Assembly: GCF_000612545.2 (NCBI RefSeq)
Contig: NZ_CP097800.1
Coordinates: forward strand, 4,464,501 to 4,528,500
Direction of reading: 5' to 3'
DNA from: Streptomyces sp. PCS3-D2
Lineage (GTDB): Bacteria > Actinomycetota > Actinomycetes > Streptomycetales > Streptomycetaceae
Length of the DNA stretch: 64,000 nt
The notes beneath the pieces are model-generated. The model was given only the letters and a program-made list of their open reading frames with translations. It was not told the DNA's origin and did no database searches. This document shows, piece after piece, positions 16,058 through 24,535 of this stretch. Within the stretch, counting starts at the first letter, position 1. The number at the start of each line of letters is the position of its first letter. Both the position numbers and the translations under genes were made by a program.

Positions 16058-16615
16058 TCAGCGCTTCGCCGGCACCTGGCAGGACTCCGAGAAACCCTGG
16101 CTGGTCAGACCGAAGGCGCTGTTGACGCGTGAGCGCCAGTTCTCCAGCGCGACCACCGCCGTCAGTTCGACGAACGCCGCCTCCCCGAGCCGTGCGATCA
16201 GCGCCGCGGCCAGTTCGTCGGTGACCGTGGGCTCGGTCTCGGTCATGGCCTCGGCGTACTCCATGACCAACAGCTCCAGCTCGGTGAACACCTCACGGGC
16301 CTCCCGCCATTGCGGAACCCGCTCGATCTTCTCCGGCGCCATCCCCAGTTCGTGGCCCTCCCAATAGCCGAAGTCCATGCACCACGAGCAGTTGATGCGG
16401 GCCGCCGACGCCATCACGGCGAGGTGCTTCAGGCCGGCGTCCAGCGCGTTCCATCCGGCCGCCCGCTGTTCCAGGCGGACGTAGGTGAACAGCACGCGCG
16501 GGTTGTGCCCGTAGGCCTGTCCGGGGTCGAGCACCTTGCCGTAGGTGCGGCGCGAGTACCAGGCGCCGACGCGCATCAGCAGGGTGCGGGGCGGGGTGAG
16601 CGAGATACGCGGCAT
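16058..16615 (-). CDS. carboxymuconolactone decarboxylase (AhpD-like) family protein
   Basis: 185 residues, all helical. The core 'LDAGLKHLAVMASAARINCSWCMDFGYWEG' carries the CxxC (CSWC) of AhpD-like/CMD proteins that act as peroxidase partners or decarboxylases. The C-terminal 'VELTAVVALENWRSRVNSAFGL' is the typical second helical pair. ATG 16615 is chosen because GGGAG lies 8 nt upstream; ATG 16624 would overlap that site. It lies downstream of mtnP on the same strand, 83 bp away. The substrate is unknown; a thiol-dependent antioxidant role is only a family-based guess. Confidence 0.85.
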   Translation of the reverse strand: MPRISLTPPRTLLMRVGAWYSRRTYGKVLDPGQAYGHNPRVLFTYVRLEQRAAGWNALDAGLKHLAVMASAARINCSWCMDFGYWEGHELGMAPEKIERVPQWREAREVFTELELLVMEYAEAMTETEPTVTDELAAALIARLGEAAFVELTAVVALENWRSRVNSAFGLTSQGFSESCQVPAKR

Positions 16616-16698
16616 GACTGTCATCTCCCGGAGCGGTCTGTCCGAATGGGCCTTCACGGAGGAAGACCGGACAGCCGCCCCGGATGTGACAGCGCGGA

Positions 16699-17532
16699 CT
16701 ACGGAAGCTCGATGCCCAGGTCCCAGCCGTCGAGCGCGTGCGTGCACAGGCAGTCGCGGGTCGCCGTGGCCGGCAGCGCCGCCACCGCGTCGAAGAGGAC
16801 CTCGCGCAGGCGGCCGACGTTCTCGCCGAACACCTTGAGCACCTCCGTGTGGGACACGCCCTCACCGGTCTCGGCACCCGCGTCCAGGTCCGTCACCAGA
16901 GCCATCGAGGTGTAGCAGAGCCCCAGCTCACGGGCGAGGATCGCCTCCGGGTGCCCCGTCATGCCGATCACCGACCAGCCCGCCGAGGCGTACCAGCGGG
17001 ACTCCGCACGCGTCGAGAAGCGCGGCCCTTCGACGACGACCATGGTGCCGCCGTCCACCGGCTCCCAGTCCCGGCCGCGGGCCGCGGCCACCGCCACGGA
17101 ACGGCCCACCGGACAGTACGGGTCGGCGAAGGTGGTGTGCACGACGTTCGGAACGGATCCGTCCGGCAGTGCCACCCCGTCGAAGAAGGTCTGCACGCGG
17201 CTCTGCGTACGGTCGACCAGCTGGTCGGGCACGAGCAGCGTGCCCGGCCCGTACTCGGGCCGCAGGCCGCCGACGGCGCACGGGCCGAGCACCTGGCGGA
17301 CGCCGACCGAGCGCAGGGCCCAGAGGTTCGCCCGGTAGTTGATCTTGTGTGGCGGGACCGTGTGGCTGCGCCCGTGCCGGGGCAGGAAGGCCACCGCGCG
17401 GCCGGCGAGCTCGCCCATGTACAGGGAGTCGCTGGGAGGCCCGTACGGGGTCTCCACCTGGATCTCGGAGACGTCCTCCAGGAAGGAGTAGAAGCCCGAG
17501 CCGCCGATGACACCGATCTCTGCGTTCACCAT
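16699..17532 (-). CDS. mtnP: S-methyl-5'-thioadenosine phosphorylase
   Basis: 277 residues. Cleaves methylthioadenosine with phosphate to adenine and methylthioribose-1-phosphate (methionine salvage and polyamine by-product recycling). N-terminal 'IGVIGGSGFYSF' phosphate-binding loop, 'LPRHGRSHTVPPHKINYRAN' phosphate/ribose motif, and 'EGPRFSTRAESRWYASAGWSVIGMTGHPEAILARELGLCY' base-binding region are all present and full length. A purine nucleoside phosphorylase activity cannot be excluded. ATG 17532 has AGGGTGAG 5 nt upstream, better than GTG 17541. Confidence 0.92.
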   Translation of the reverse strand: MVNAEIGVIGGSGFYSFLEDVSEIQVETPYGPPSDSLYMGELAGRAVAFLPRHGRSHTVPPHKINYRANLWALRSVGVRQVLGPCAVGGLRPEYGPGTLLVPDQLVDRTQSRVQTFFDGVALPDGSVPNVVHTTFADPYCPVGRSVAVAAARGRDWEPVDGGTMVVVEGPRFSTRAESRWYASAGWSVIGMTGHPEAILARELGLCYTSMALVTDLDAGAETGEGVSHTEVLKVFGENVGRLREVLFDAVAALPATATRDCLCTHALDGWDLGIELP

Positions 17533-17558
17533 GCCGCTCACCCTAACCGGGCACGCCG

Positions 17559-17594
17559 GAGGCCCCGCAGCCCGGTGGGGGCGTGCGGGGCCTC
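17559..17594 (-). terminator. terminator after fmdB-type gene
   Basis: GAGGCCCCGCA (17559-17569) pairs perfectly with TGCGGGGCCTC (17584-17594), 14-nt loop. It sits 13 bp after the FmdB stop and just before mtnP on the same strand. Confidence 0.7.
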
Positions 17595-17607
17595 GGGAAG
17601 GAGCGGG

Positions 17608-17925
17608 TCAGGCGGCCGACGTGGAGCTGCTGCTCGTGCTCGACGACGTCGAGGAGGACGAAGCGGCGGGAGCGGCGGCGGCGGTCGACGTCGAGGACGG
17701 CGACGTGCTCGACGCGGGCTTCGAGGCAGGGGTGCTGCTCGACGAGGCGCCACGGCTGTCGTTCCGGTAGAAACCGGAGCCCTTGAAGACGATGCCGACC
17801 GCGGAGAACACCTTCTTCAGGCGTCCGTCGCAGTTCGGGCACACGGTCAGCGCGTCATCGGTGAACTTCTGCACGGCCTCAAGGCCCTCACCGCACTCGG
17901 TGCACTGGTACTGGTAGGTCGGCAC
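17608..17925 (-). CDS. FmdB-type zinc ribbon protein with Ser-rich tail
   Basis: 105 residues. Residues 1-55 form the FmdB/CxxC_CXXC_SSSS zinc ribbon: 'YQYQCTECGEGLEAVQKF...VCPNCDGRLKKVFSAVGIVFKGSGFYRND' (two CxxC pairs). The remaining 45 residues are almost only Ser, Thr, Ala and Pro, more extreme than usual for the family. GTG 17925 follows a very strong AGGAGG with 6-nt spacing. FmdB was named as a putative regulator of formamidase; in actinobacteria the role is unknown. Confidence 0.88.
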   Translation of the reverse strand: MPTYQYQCTECGEGLEAVQKFTDDALTVCPNCDGRLKKVFSAVGIVFKGSGFYRNDSRGASSSSTPASKPASSTSPSSTSTAAAAPAASSSSTSSSTSSSSTSAA

Positions 17926-17992
17926 GAATTTCCTCCTGGCACTCTGACTCAATGAGTGCTAACGACGCTCCATGGTGACGTATTCCGGCGGA

Positions 17993-19411
17993 TCAGTCCA
18001 CCGTCACCGGCACGCGGTGACCCATCCCACGCTCGTTCACCCGGATACGGGGCGCCGCAGACGGGCCGGCCGCAGCGCCGATCTCGGCGCGGCCCGGGAC
18101 CTCGGCACGGGCCGCGGTCCCGCTGCCGGACGCGGCCTCGGTACCGGACCCCGCCTCGGCACCGGGCGCGGACGCGTTCACGATCCGGCTCGGAGCCTTC
18201 GGGGCCAGCTTGGCGCGCAGCGTCAGCAGGGTGGCCAGCGCCAGGGCGGTGGCCGCCATCGGCACCATGAAGCCGGACGAGGATCCGTGCGCGTCGGTCA
18301 GGCGGCCGGCCAGGATGACCGCGATGGCCTGCCCGAAGGCGATCGAACCGGTCAGCCAGGTGAAGGCCTCGGTCCGGGCGTTCGCCGGAACCAGCTGCTC
18401 GACCATCGTGTAGCCGGTGATCAGGGCCGGGGCGATGAACAGGCCCACCACCAGGCCGAGCGCGCCCAGCAGGATGACCGAGTGCGCGGCCCACAGCACG
18501 GACGCGGCGGCGGTGAGGCCGACGTACCCCAGGATCAGTCGGCGGCGCGGGCCGATCTTCCAGGCGATGACGCCCATGGCGATGCCGGCGGTCATGTTGC
18601 CGGCGGCGAAGACGCCGTAGAGCAGGCCGTTGGCGCCGGGGTTGCCGATCTCGTTGGAGAAGGCGGCGAGCGAGACCTGCATGCCGCCGAAGACGGCGCC
18701 GATCCCGAGGAAGGCGAAGATCAGCACGCGCAGGCCCGGGTAGGACAGCGCGAAGGCGCGCTTCCCGCCGGTGGTCGACGGGGTGTGCGTGCTGGGCTGG
18801 GAGGCGCGGCGGGCCGCGAAGAGCAGGCCGCCGAGCAGCGTCAGGGTGGCCTCGGTGGCCAGACCGGCCGCCGGGTGGACGCCGGTGCACAGGGCGGTCG
18901 CCAGGACCGGGCCGACGACGAAGGTGAACTCGTCGGTGACGGATTCGAAGGCGGCGGCCGTCGGGAGCAGCGGCGAGCCCTCCAGCCTGGCGGCCCAGCG
19001 CGCCCGGACCATCGGTCCGACCTGCGGTACGGAGGCGCCGGCGGGTACGGCGGCCAGCGCCAGCGCCCAGACGGGGGCGCCGGCCAGCGCCAGGGCCGTC
19101 AGGCCGCTCACGGCGGCGGCGTGCGCGAGGACCACCGGCACCAGTACGGCGCTCTGGCCGAACCGGTCGGTGAAGATGCCCATCAGCGGGGCGGAGAGGG
19201 CCATCGAGATGCCGGTGACGGCGGCGACGATGCCGGCGCTGCCGTAAGAACCGGTGGTGTGCTGCACCAGCAGCAGGATGCTGATGGTCAGCATGCCGAA
19301 GGGGAGCCGGGCTGCGAAGCCGGGGAGGACGAAGCCCAGGGCGCCAGGTGTGCGCAGGAGCTGTCCGTATCCGGGGCGGGCGGACGTGTCGGTCGTGACC
19401 GCGGATGTCAC
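17993..19411 (-). CDS. MFS transporter
   Basis: 472 residues with 12 predicted membrane helices and an intracellular loop in the middle ('RRASQPSTHTPSTTGGKRAF'). 'GIFTDRFGQSAVLVPVVLAHA' resembles the loop 2-3 motif A of drug/sugar exporters, so export of a small molecule is likely. The C-terminal 65 residues are a Gly/Ala/Ser-rich cytoplasmic tail. GTG 19411 is preferred (AAAGGCAAGG just upstream) over a much longer frame that reaches 19564. The 446-bp gap in front contains a strong inverted repeat. Substrate unknown. Confidence 0.9.
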   Translation of the reverse strand: MTSAVTTDTSARPGYGQLLRTPGALGFVLPGFAARLPFGMLTISILLLVQHTTGSYGSAGIVAAVTGISMALSAPLMGIFTDRFGQSAVLVPVVLAHAAAVSGLTALALAGAPVWALALAAVPAGASVPQVGPMVRARWAARLEGSPLLPTAAAFESVTDEFTFVVGPVLATALCTGVHPAAGLATEATLTLLGGLLFAARRASQPSTHTPSTTGGKRAFALSYPGLRVLIFAFLGIGAVFGGMQVSLAAFSNEIGNPGANGLLYGVFAAGNMTAGIAMGVIAWKIGPRRRLILGYVGLTAAASVLWAAHSVILLGALGLVVGLFIAPALITGYTMVEQLVPANARTEAFTWLTGSIAFGQAIAVILAGRLTDAHGSSSGFMVPMAATALALATLLTLRAKLAPKAPSRIVNASAPGAEAGSGTEAASGSGTAARAEVPGRAEIGAAAGPSAAPRIRVNERGMGHRVPVTVD

Positions 19412-19857
19412 GGCCTTGCCTTTCCGCTGCCTGGTAGAACTCCCCGTCTGCGGACGGTGCCGTGCTTTGTGAGCGGTCGCACCCGTACGTGTTGGGAGCC
19501 CCGAGAGCTGTCCTCTTGCGCAGAACCGAGTGATACCTGGGCGCCCCTTGCGGGAGGGAGCCACGGCCGCTTTGCGGTCGCGCCAGCTCTGCGTCAGGCA
19601 GAGTTGGTTCGATCTGTTGTGCCTTCATCGTACAGGGGACGCCGGTATCACGCCCTGTGATTGCCCCGACAATCCGTGTCTTCACCTGCGATTGGCGGGA
19701 ACTTCGCAGATGAAGGACCTCGCATATGCTGACAAAGGCCGTCGGATCTCCCCGAATGCGCCCGGATGAGAACGCTGCTCCGGGGCCGGTCCGGCGGATC
19801 GGGGTCGCCCGGCCGCGATCCGCCCGACGGCCCTGGCCGCGATCCGCCGGACCGGTC
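19412..19857. other. 446-bp non-coding region upstream of the MFS gene, with 12-bp inverted repeat
   Basis: No convincing gene. On the minus strand a 5'-leader could run from about 19720 to the MFS start. It holds an inverted repeat with arms 19680-19691 and 19704-19715 (CTTCACCTGCGA and TCGCAGATGAAG, 11 of 12 pairs, 12-nt loop), and a shorter ACAGGG/CCCTGT repeat at 19633-19659. A minus-strand frame starting ATGAAG near 19629 has poor third-position GC and is not called. The part next to 19858 holds repeated GGCCGCGATCCGCC-like words. Confidence 0.5.
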
Positions 19858-21366
19858 CTAGGGGGAGCCGGATCCGTTTCCGGTCCCGAGCCAGCCCGCC
19901 AGCTTCCCGCCCCGGGCCACCGCCCGCAGCCGTGCCTCTGCGGCGTCCCGGACCGGGTCCGTGGCCACCACCAGCAGCTCGTCACCCCGCCGCAGCACGG
20001 TGGACGGCGCCGGTACGAAGCTCCTGGCGTCCCGCACGACCAGCGTGACCGATGCTCCGGGCGGCAGCCTCAGTTCGCTGACCTCGACGCCGTGCATCCG
20101 TGAGGCCGGCGGGATGGCGAAGGACAGCAGGTGTCCGCGCAGCTTCTCCAGCGGCGCCGACTCGATGCCGAGGTCGGACGCGGTCTCCATGCCCCGCCCG
20201 AGGTCCAGCTTGCGCGCCAGCCAGGGCAGGGTCGGCCCCTGCACCAGGGTGTAGACGACGACCAGTACGAAGACGATGTTGAAGACGCGGTCGCTGCCCT
20301 CGATCCCGGACACCATGGGGATGGTCGCCAGGATGATGGGCACGGCGCCGCGCAGGCCCGCCCACGACATCAGGACCTGCTCCTGCCACGGGATGCGGAA
20401 GGGCAGCAGGCTGACGAAGACCTCCAGGGGCCGCGCCACCGTCGTCAGCACCAGGCCGATGATGACCGCGGGCCAGAAGTCGCGGACCAGCTCGTGCGGC
20501 GTGACGAGCAGGCCCAGCAGCACGAACATGCCGATCTGGGCGATCCAGCCGAGCCCGTCGGCGAAGCCGCGCGTGGCGGGCCAGTGCGGGAGCTTGGCGT
20601 TGCCCAGGACGACCGCCGCCAGGTACACGGCGAGGAAGCCGGACCCGTGCGCCATCGCGCCGGCCGCGTACGCCACGATCGCGATGGCCATCACGGCGAT
20701 CGGGTAGAGGCCGGATGCGGGCAGAGCCACGTGCCGCAGTGCGTAGGCGCCGAGGAAGCCCACGGCCAGACCGATCGTGGCGCCGATCGCGAGCTCCAGG
20801 GCGATCTTGCCGAGCAGGACGTACCACGCGTCCGCCGGGCCCACCGTGGAGAGCGCGACCACGAGGATCACGACGGGTGCGTCGTTGAAGCCGGACTCGG
20901 CCTCCAGGACGCCCGTGATCCGGGACGGCAGGGGCACCTTGCGCAGCACGGAGAAGACGGCCGCCGCGTCGGTCGAGGAGACCACCGCCCCGATCAGCAG
21001 CGCCTGGCGCCATTCGAGTCCGACGAGGTAGTGCGCCCCCGCCGCCGTCACGCTCACACTGATCGCCACACCCACCAGGGAGAGCATGATCGCGGCCGGC
21101 AGGGCCGGCTTGATCTCTTTCCACTTGGTGCCCAGACCGCCCTCGGCGAGGATCACGACGAGGGCGGCGTAGCCGATGACCTGTGTCAGCTCGGCATTGT
21201 CGAAGACGACGTTCCCGATGCCGTCCTGGCCTATGGCGACGCCTATGCCGAGGTAGATGAGCAGGCTGGGCAGGCCGCTGCGCGACGAGACCCGCACGGC
21301 GGCCACGGCGACGAGCAGTACGAGCGAGCAGACCAGCAGAAGCTCATTGAGCGTGTGGACAGTCAG
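19858..21366 (-). CDS. cation/proton antiporter (CPA family) with C-terminal TrkA-C-like domain, probable CTG start
   Basis: 502 residues. About 12 membrane helices of the Na+(K+)/H+ exchanger fold ('YLGIGVAIGQDGIGNVVFDNAEL', 'ISSTDAAAVFSVL' helix with the conserved Asp, 'ESGFNDAPVVILV' helix with ND motif). The C-terminal 95 residues ('LLSFAIPPASRMHGVEVSELRLPPGASVTLVVRDARSFVPAPSTVLRRGDELLVVATD') form a TrkA-C/RCK_C ligand-binding domain, as in NhaP2/KefB-like K+/H+ antiporters. The first usable ATG/GTG is GTG 21306, which would remove most of TM1 and has no ribosome-binding site. CTG 21366, with GAGGAGGG 7 nt upstream, gives 'LTVHTLNELLLVCSLVLLVAV' and is preferred. Confidence 0.88.
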   Translation of the reverse strand: MTVHTLNELLLVCSLVLLVAVAAVRVSSRSGLPSLLIYLGIGVAIGQDGIGNVVFDNAELTQVIGYAALVVILAEGGLGTKWKEIKPALPAAIMLSLVGVAISVSVTAAGAHYLVGLEWRQALLIGAVVSSTDAAAVFSVLRKVPLPSRITGVLEAESGFNDAPVVILVVALSTVGPADAWYVLLGKIALELAIGATIGLAVGFLGAYALRHVALPASGLYPIAVMAIAIVAYAAGAMAHGSGFLAVYLAAVVLGNAKLPHWPATRGFADGLGWIAQIGMFVLLGLLVTPHELVRDFWPAVIIGLVLTTVARPLEVFVSLLPFRIPWQEQVLMSWAGLRGAVPIILATIPMVSGIEGSDRVFNIVFVLVVVYTLVQGPTLPWLARKLDLGRGMETASDLGIESAPLEKLRGHLLSFAIPPASRMHGVEVSELRLPPGASVTLVVRDARSFVPAPSTVLRRGDELLVVATDPVRDAAEARLRAVARGGKLAGWLGTGNGSGSP

Positions 21367-21670
21367 CGGGCGGCCCTCCTCAATGCGCCCGGCGGATCGG
21401 TCCTCCCGGCGGCAAGTTCGGCAAGTAATTCGTTACCTTACCTAATCTTTGACGCGCCCTTTACGCGATAACCACATTGTGAAACGGCTGTTCTCCGCTG
21501 TCCTCGGGACCGCGGGACCCATGGAAGATCCATTCAGGGCCGCCTCCCGGGCCGCCCTGCGCCCCATGCCCTCCACACAGCCTCCACCCCTGGCGGATCA
21601 ACGGAGTCGGTCCTGCGCCTATGGTTGCTCCCAGCACTCCCAGGACCACCCTGCCCCTCTAAGGACAGCG
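21367..21670. other. 304-bp divergent intergenic region
   Basis: Separates the antiporter (-) from the penicillin acylase homologue (+). A locally AT-richer segment (about 21425-21480) holds TTACCTTACCTAA on the + strand, giving TAAGGT as a possible minus-strand -10 element for the antiporter. The half nearer the acylase is C-rich and shows no gene or clear hairpin. Confidence 0.5.
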
Positions 21671-24529
21671 ATGCCCGCCAACGAAACCGCTCCTCCCACC
21701 AAGAAGAAGGGACGACGCGCCCGTCTGATCGTGCTCGTACTGGTCCTGGGACTCGTCGCGGGCCTCGGCTACGGGGCGTACTGGAGCGTGGACAGCGTGC
21801 GCGCCTCCTTCCCCCAGACGACCGGCTCCCTCGACGTGCCCGGCCTGAAGGGGACGGTCGAGGTGAAGCGCGATGCCAACGGCATTCCCCAGCTCTACGC
21901 GGACAGCGACGACGACCTCTTCCGCGCGCAGGGCTTCGTGCACGCGCAGGACCGCTTCTGGGAGATGGACGTACGCCGCCACATGACCGCGGGGCGGCTG
22001 TCGGAGATGTTCGGCGCCGGCCAGGTCGAGACCGACGCCTTCCTGCGCACCCTGGGCTGGCGCCAGGTCGCGCAGGAGGAGTACGACACCAAGCTCTCCG
22101 CCGAGACGAAGAAGAACCTGCAGTCCTACGCCGACGGGGTCAACGCGTACCTGAAGGGCAAGTCCGGCAAGACCCTGTCCGTCGAGCACGCGGCCCTCAA
22201 GCTCAGCGACGGCTACCAGCCCGAGCAGTGGTCGCCGGTGGACTCGGTGGCCTGGCTCAAGGCGATGGCCTGGGACCTGCGCGGCAACATGCAGGACGAG
22301 ATCGACCGGTCGCTGATGGCGAGCAAGCTCTCGCAGGAGCAGATCGCCGAGCTCTACCCGCCCTATCCGTTCGACCGGAACAAGCCGGTCGTCGAGGGCG
22401 GCAAGGTCGACGGCGGCAAGTACACCCCCCAGGGCCAGACCGGAAACTCGGGCTCGGGCAGCGGCTCCGGCGGTGGTTCCGGTTCCGGCGGTGCCGTCGC
22501 CAACCGGGCCTCCACCGCCCCGGCCGCCGGTGAGGCCACCGGCCTCGCCGGCAACGCCACCGCCCAGGGCGCCACCGTGGGCCTGCGCACCCAGCTGAGC
22601 GCCCTCGCCGACACCCTGGAGAAGGTTCCGGCCATCCTCGGCCCCAACGGCAGCGGCATCGGCTCGAACTCCTGGGTCATCTCGGGCAAGTACACGACCA
22701 CCGGCAAGCCGCTGCTCGCCAACGACCCGCACCTGTCGCCGCAACTGCCCTCGGTCTGGTACCAAATGGGCCTGCACTGCCGTGCCGTCTCGGCCGAGTG
22801 CAAGTACGACGTGGCCGGCTACACCTTCTCCGGGATGCCCGGAGTGGTCATCGGCCACAACACCGACATCGCCTGGGGCATGACCAACCTCGGCGCCGAC
22901 GTCACCGACCTCTACCTCGAACAGATCAAGCCCGAGGGCTACGTCTACGACAACCGGGTGCTCCCCTTCACCTCCCGCGAAGAGGTGATCAAGATCGCGG
23001 GCGGCAGCAGCAAGAAGATCACCGTCCGCACCACCAACAACGGTCCGCTCGTCTCGGACCGTAGCGAGGAGCTCGCCACGGTGGGCACCCGCGCCCCGGT
23101 CGACAGCTCCGCCCCCGACCGCGGCGACGGCTACGCCATCGCCCTGCGCTGGACCGCGCTGGACCCGGGCAGGACGATGGACGCGGTCTTCAAGCTCAAC
23201 CAGGCCAAGAACTTCGACGACTTCCGCAAGGCGGCCGCCGACTTCGACGTCCCCTCCCAGAACCTGATCTACGCCGACAACAAGGGCGCCAACGGCAACA
23301 TCGGCTACCAGGCCCCCGGCCGCATCCCGCTGCGCGGCCAGGGCGACGGCCGGATGCCCGCCCCGGGCTGGGACTCCAAGTACGCCTGGAAGGGCGGCCG
23401 GGACGGCAACACCGGCTACATCCCGCAGAACGAGCTGCCCTGGGACCAGAACCCCGCGCGCGGCTACATCGTCACCGCCAACCAGGCCGTCGCGGAGAAC
23501 GGGACCGGCGCGGGCAAGTACCCGCACCTGCTGACCACCGACTGGGGCTACGGCGCCCGCAGCCAGCGGATCAACGACCTCATCGAGGCGAAGATCAAGG
23601 ATGGCGGGAAGATCTCGACCGACGACATGCGCACCATGCAGATGGACAACAGCAGCGAGATCGCCGCGCTGCTGACCCCGATGCTGGCGAAGATCGAGGT
23701 GTCGGACCCGGGCGTGCGCGCCGCGCAGAAGCTGCTGGACGGCTGGAACTACACCCAGGAGTCCGACTCGGCGGCCGCCGCCTACTTCAACGCGGTCTGG
23801 CGCAACGTCCTCAAGCTGGCCTTCGGCGACAAGATGCCCAAGGAGCTGCGGATCGAGGGCAGCTGCATGAACGTCCTGGGCAACGGCACCGGCCCGGCCG
23901 ACGACCTCGCCAAGACCGTCCGCGAATGCGGAACCCGCGACGCAGGCTCGGCGCAGCCCGACGGCGGCGACCGCTGGTTCGAGGTGGTCCGCCGCCTGGT
24001 CAAGGACGAGAAGTCGCCGTGGTGGAGCGTCCCCGCCAAGGGCCTGAACAAGCCGGCCACCACCACCCGTGACGAGCTGTTCGCCCGGGCCATGGCGGAC
24101 GCCCGCTGGGAGCTCACCGCCAAGCTCGGCAAGGACCAGTCCACCTGGAGCTGGGGCCGACTGCACCAGCTCAACCTGAAGAACCAGACGATCGGCACCG
24201 AGGGCCCCGGCTTCCTGCAGTGGCTCCTCAACCGCGGCCCGTGGAACGTGGGCGGCGGCGAGGCGACCGTCAACGCCACCGGCTGGAACGCCTCCAGTGG
24301 CTACGGGATCACCTGGGTGCCGTCGATGCGGATGGTCGTCAACCTCAGCGACCTCGACAAGTCCCGCTGGATCAACCTCACGGGCGCCTCGGGCCACGCG
24401 TACAACTCGCACTACACGGACCAGACGCAGATGTGGGCCACGGGCGAGCTGCTGGAGTGGCCCTTCGGCAAGGAGGCCGTCGACAAGGCCACGGTCGACA
24501 CCCTGACCCTGCGGCCGGCCGGGTCGTGA
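21671..24529 (+). CDS. membrane-anchored penicillin acylase family protein
   Basis: 952 residues. A basic N-terminus (KKKGRRAR) and one hydrophobic helix (about 20-42) anchor it with the enzyme outside. The alpha-subunit region follows ('VEVKRDANGIPQLYADSDDDLFRAQGFVHAQDRFWEMDVRR'), then a Gly/Ser spacer at about 258-275. The auto-processing site is near 'GSGIGSNSWVISGKYTTTGKPLLANDPHL': the Ser of SNSW would become the N-terminal nucleophile of the beta subunit. This is the Ntn-hydrolase S45 architecture used to cleave amides such as penicillins, acyl-homoserine lactones or acylated peptides. ATG 21671 has AAGGA upstream. Single gene, no lactam cluster nearby; substrate unknown. Confidence 0.93.
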   Translation: MPANETAPPTKKKGRRARLIVLVLVLGLVAGLGYGAYWSVDSVRASFPQTTGSLDVPGLKGTVEVKRDANGIPQLYADSDDDLFRAQGFVHAQDRFWEMDVRRHMTAGRLSEMFGAGQVETDAFLRTLGWRQVAQEEYDTKLSAETKKNLQSYADGVNAYLKGKSGKTLSVEHAALKLSDGYQPEQWSPVDSVAWLKAMAWDLRGNMQDEIDRSLMASKLSQEQIAELYPPYPFDRNKPVVEGGKVDGGKYTPQGQTGNSGSGSGSGGGSGSGGAVANRASTAPAAGEATGLAGNATAQGATVGLRTQLSALADTLEKVPAILGPNGSGIGSNSWVISGKYTTTGKPLLANDPHLSPQLPSVWYQMGLHCRAVSAECKYDVAGYTFSGMPGVVIGHNTDIAWGMTNLGADVTDLYLEQIKPEGYVYDNRVLPFTSREEVIKIAGGSSKKITVRTTNNGPLVSDRSEELATVGTRAPVDSSAPDRGDGYAIALRWTALDPGRTMDAVFKLNQAKNFDDFRKAAADFDVPSQNLIYADNKGANGNIGYQAPGRIPLRGQGDGRMPAPGWDSKYAWKGGRDGNTGYIPQNELPWDQNPARGYIVTANQAVAENGTGAGKYPHLLTTDWGYGARSQRINDLIEAKIKDGGKISTDDMRTMQMDNSSEIAALLTPMLAKIEVSDPGVRAAQKLLDGWNYTQESDSAAAAYFNAVWRNVLKLAFGDKMPKELRIEGSCMNVLGNGTGPADDLAKTVRECGTRDAGSAQPDGGDRWFEVVRRLVKDEKSPWWSVPAKGLNKPATTTRDELFARAMADARWELTAKLGKDQSTWSWGRLHQLNLKNQTIGTEGPGFLQWLLNRGPWNVGGGEATVNATGWNASSGYGITWVPSMRMVVNLSDLDKSRWINLTGASGHAYNSHYTDQTQMWATGELLEWPFGKEAVDKATVDTLTLRPAGS

Positions 24530-24535
24530 GCCGGG

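Noticed and set aside
19412-19640. Minus-strand frame beginning ATGAAG as an upstream leader peptide of the MFS gene
   Set aside because: Third-position GC is far below that of real genes here, no ribosome-binding site, and no conserved-looking motif.
21428-21446. DmdR/IdeR iron box (TTAGGTAAGGTAACGAA on the minus strand)
   Set aside because: Only about 10 of 19 consensus positions match and the right half is wrong.
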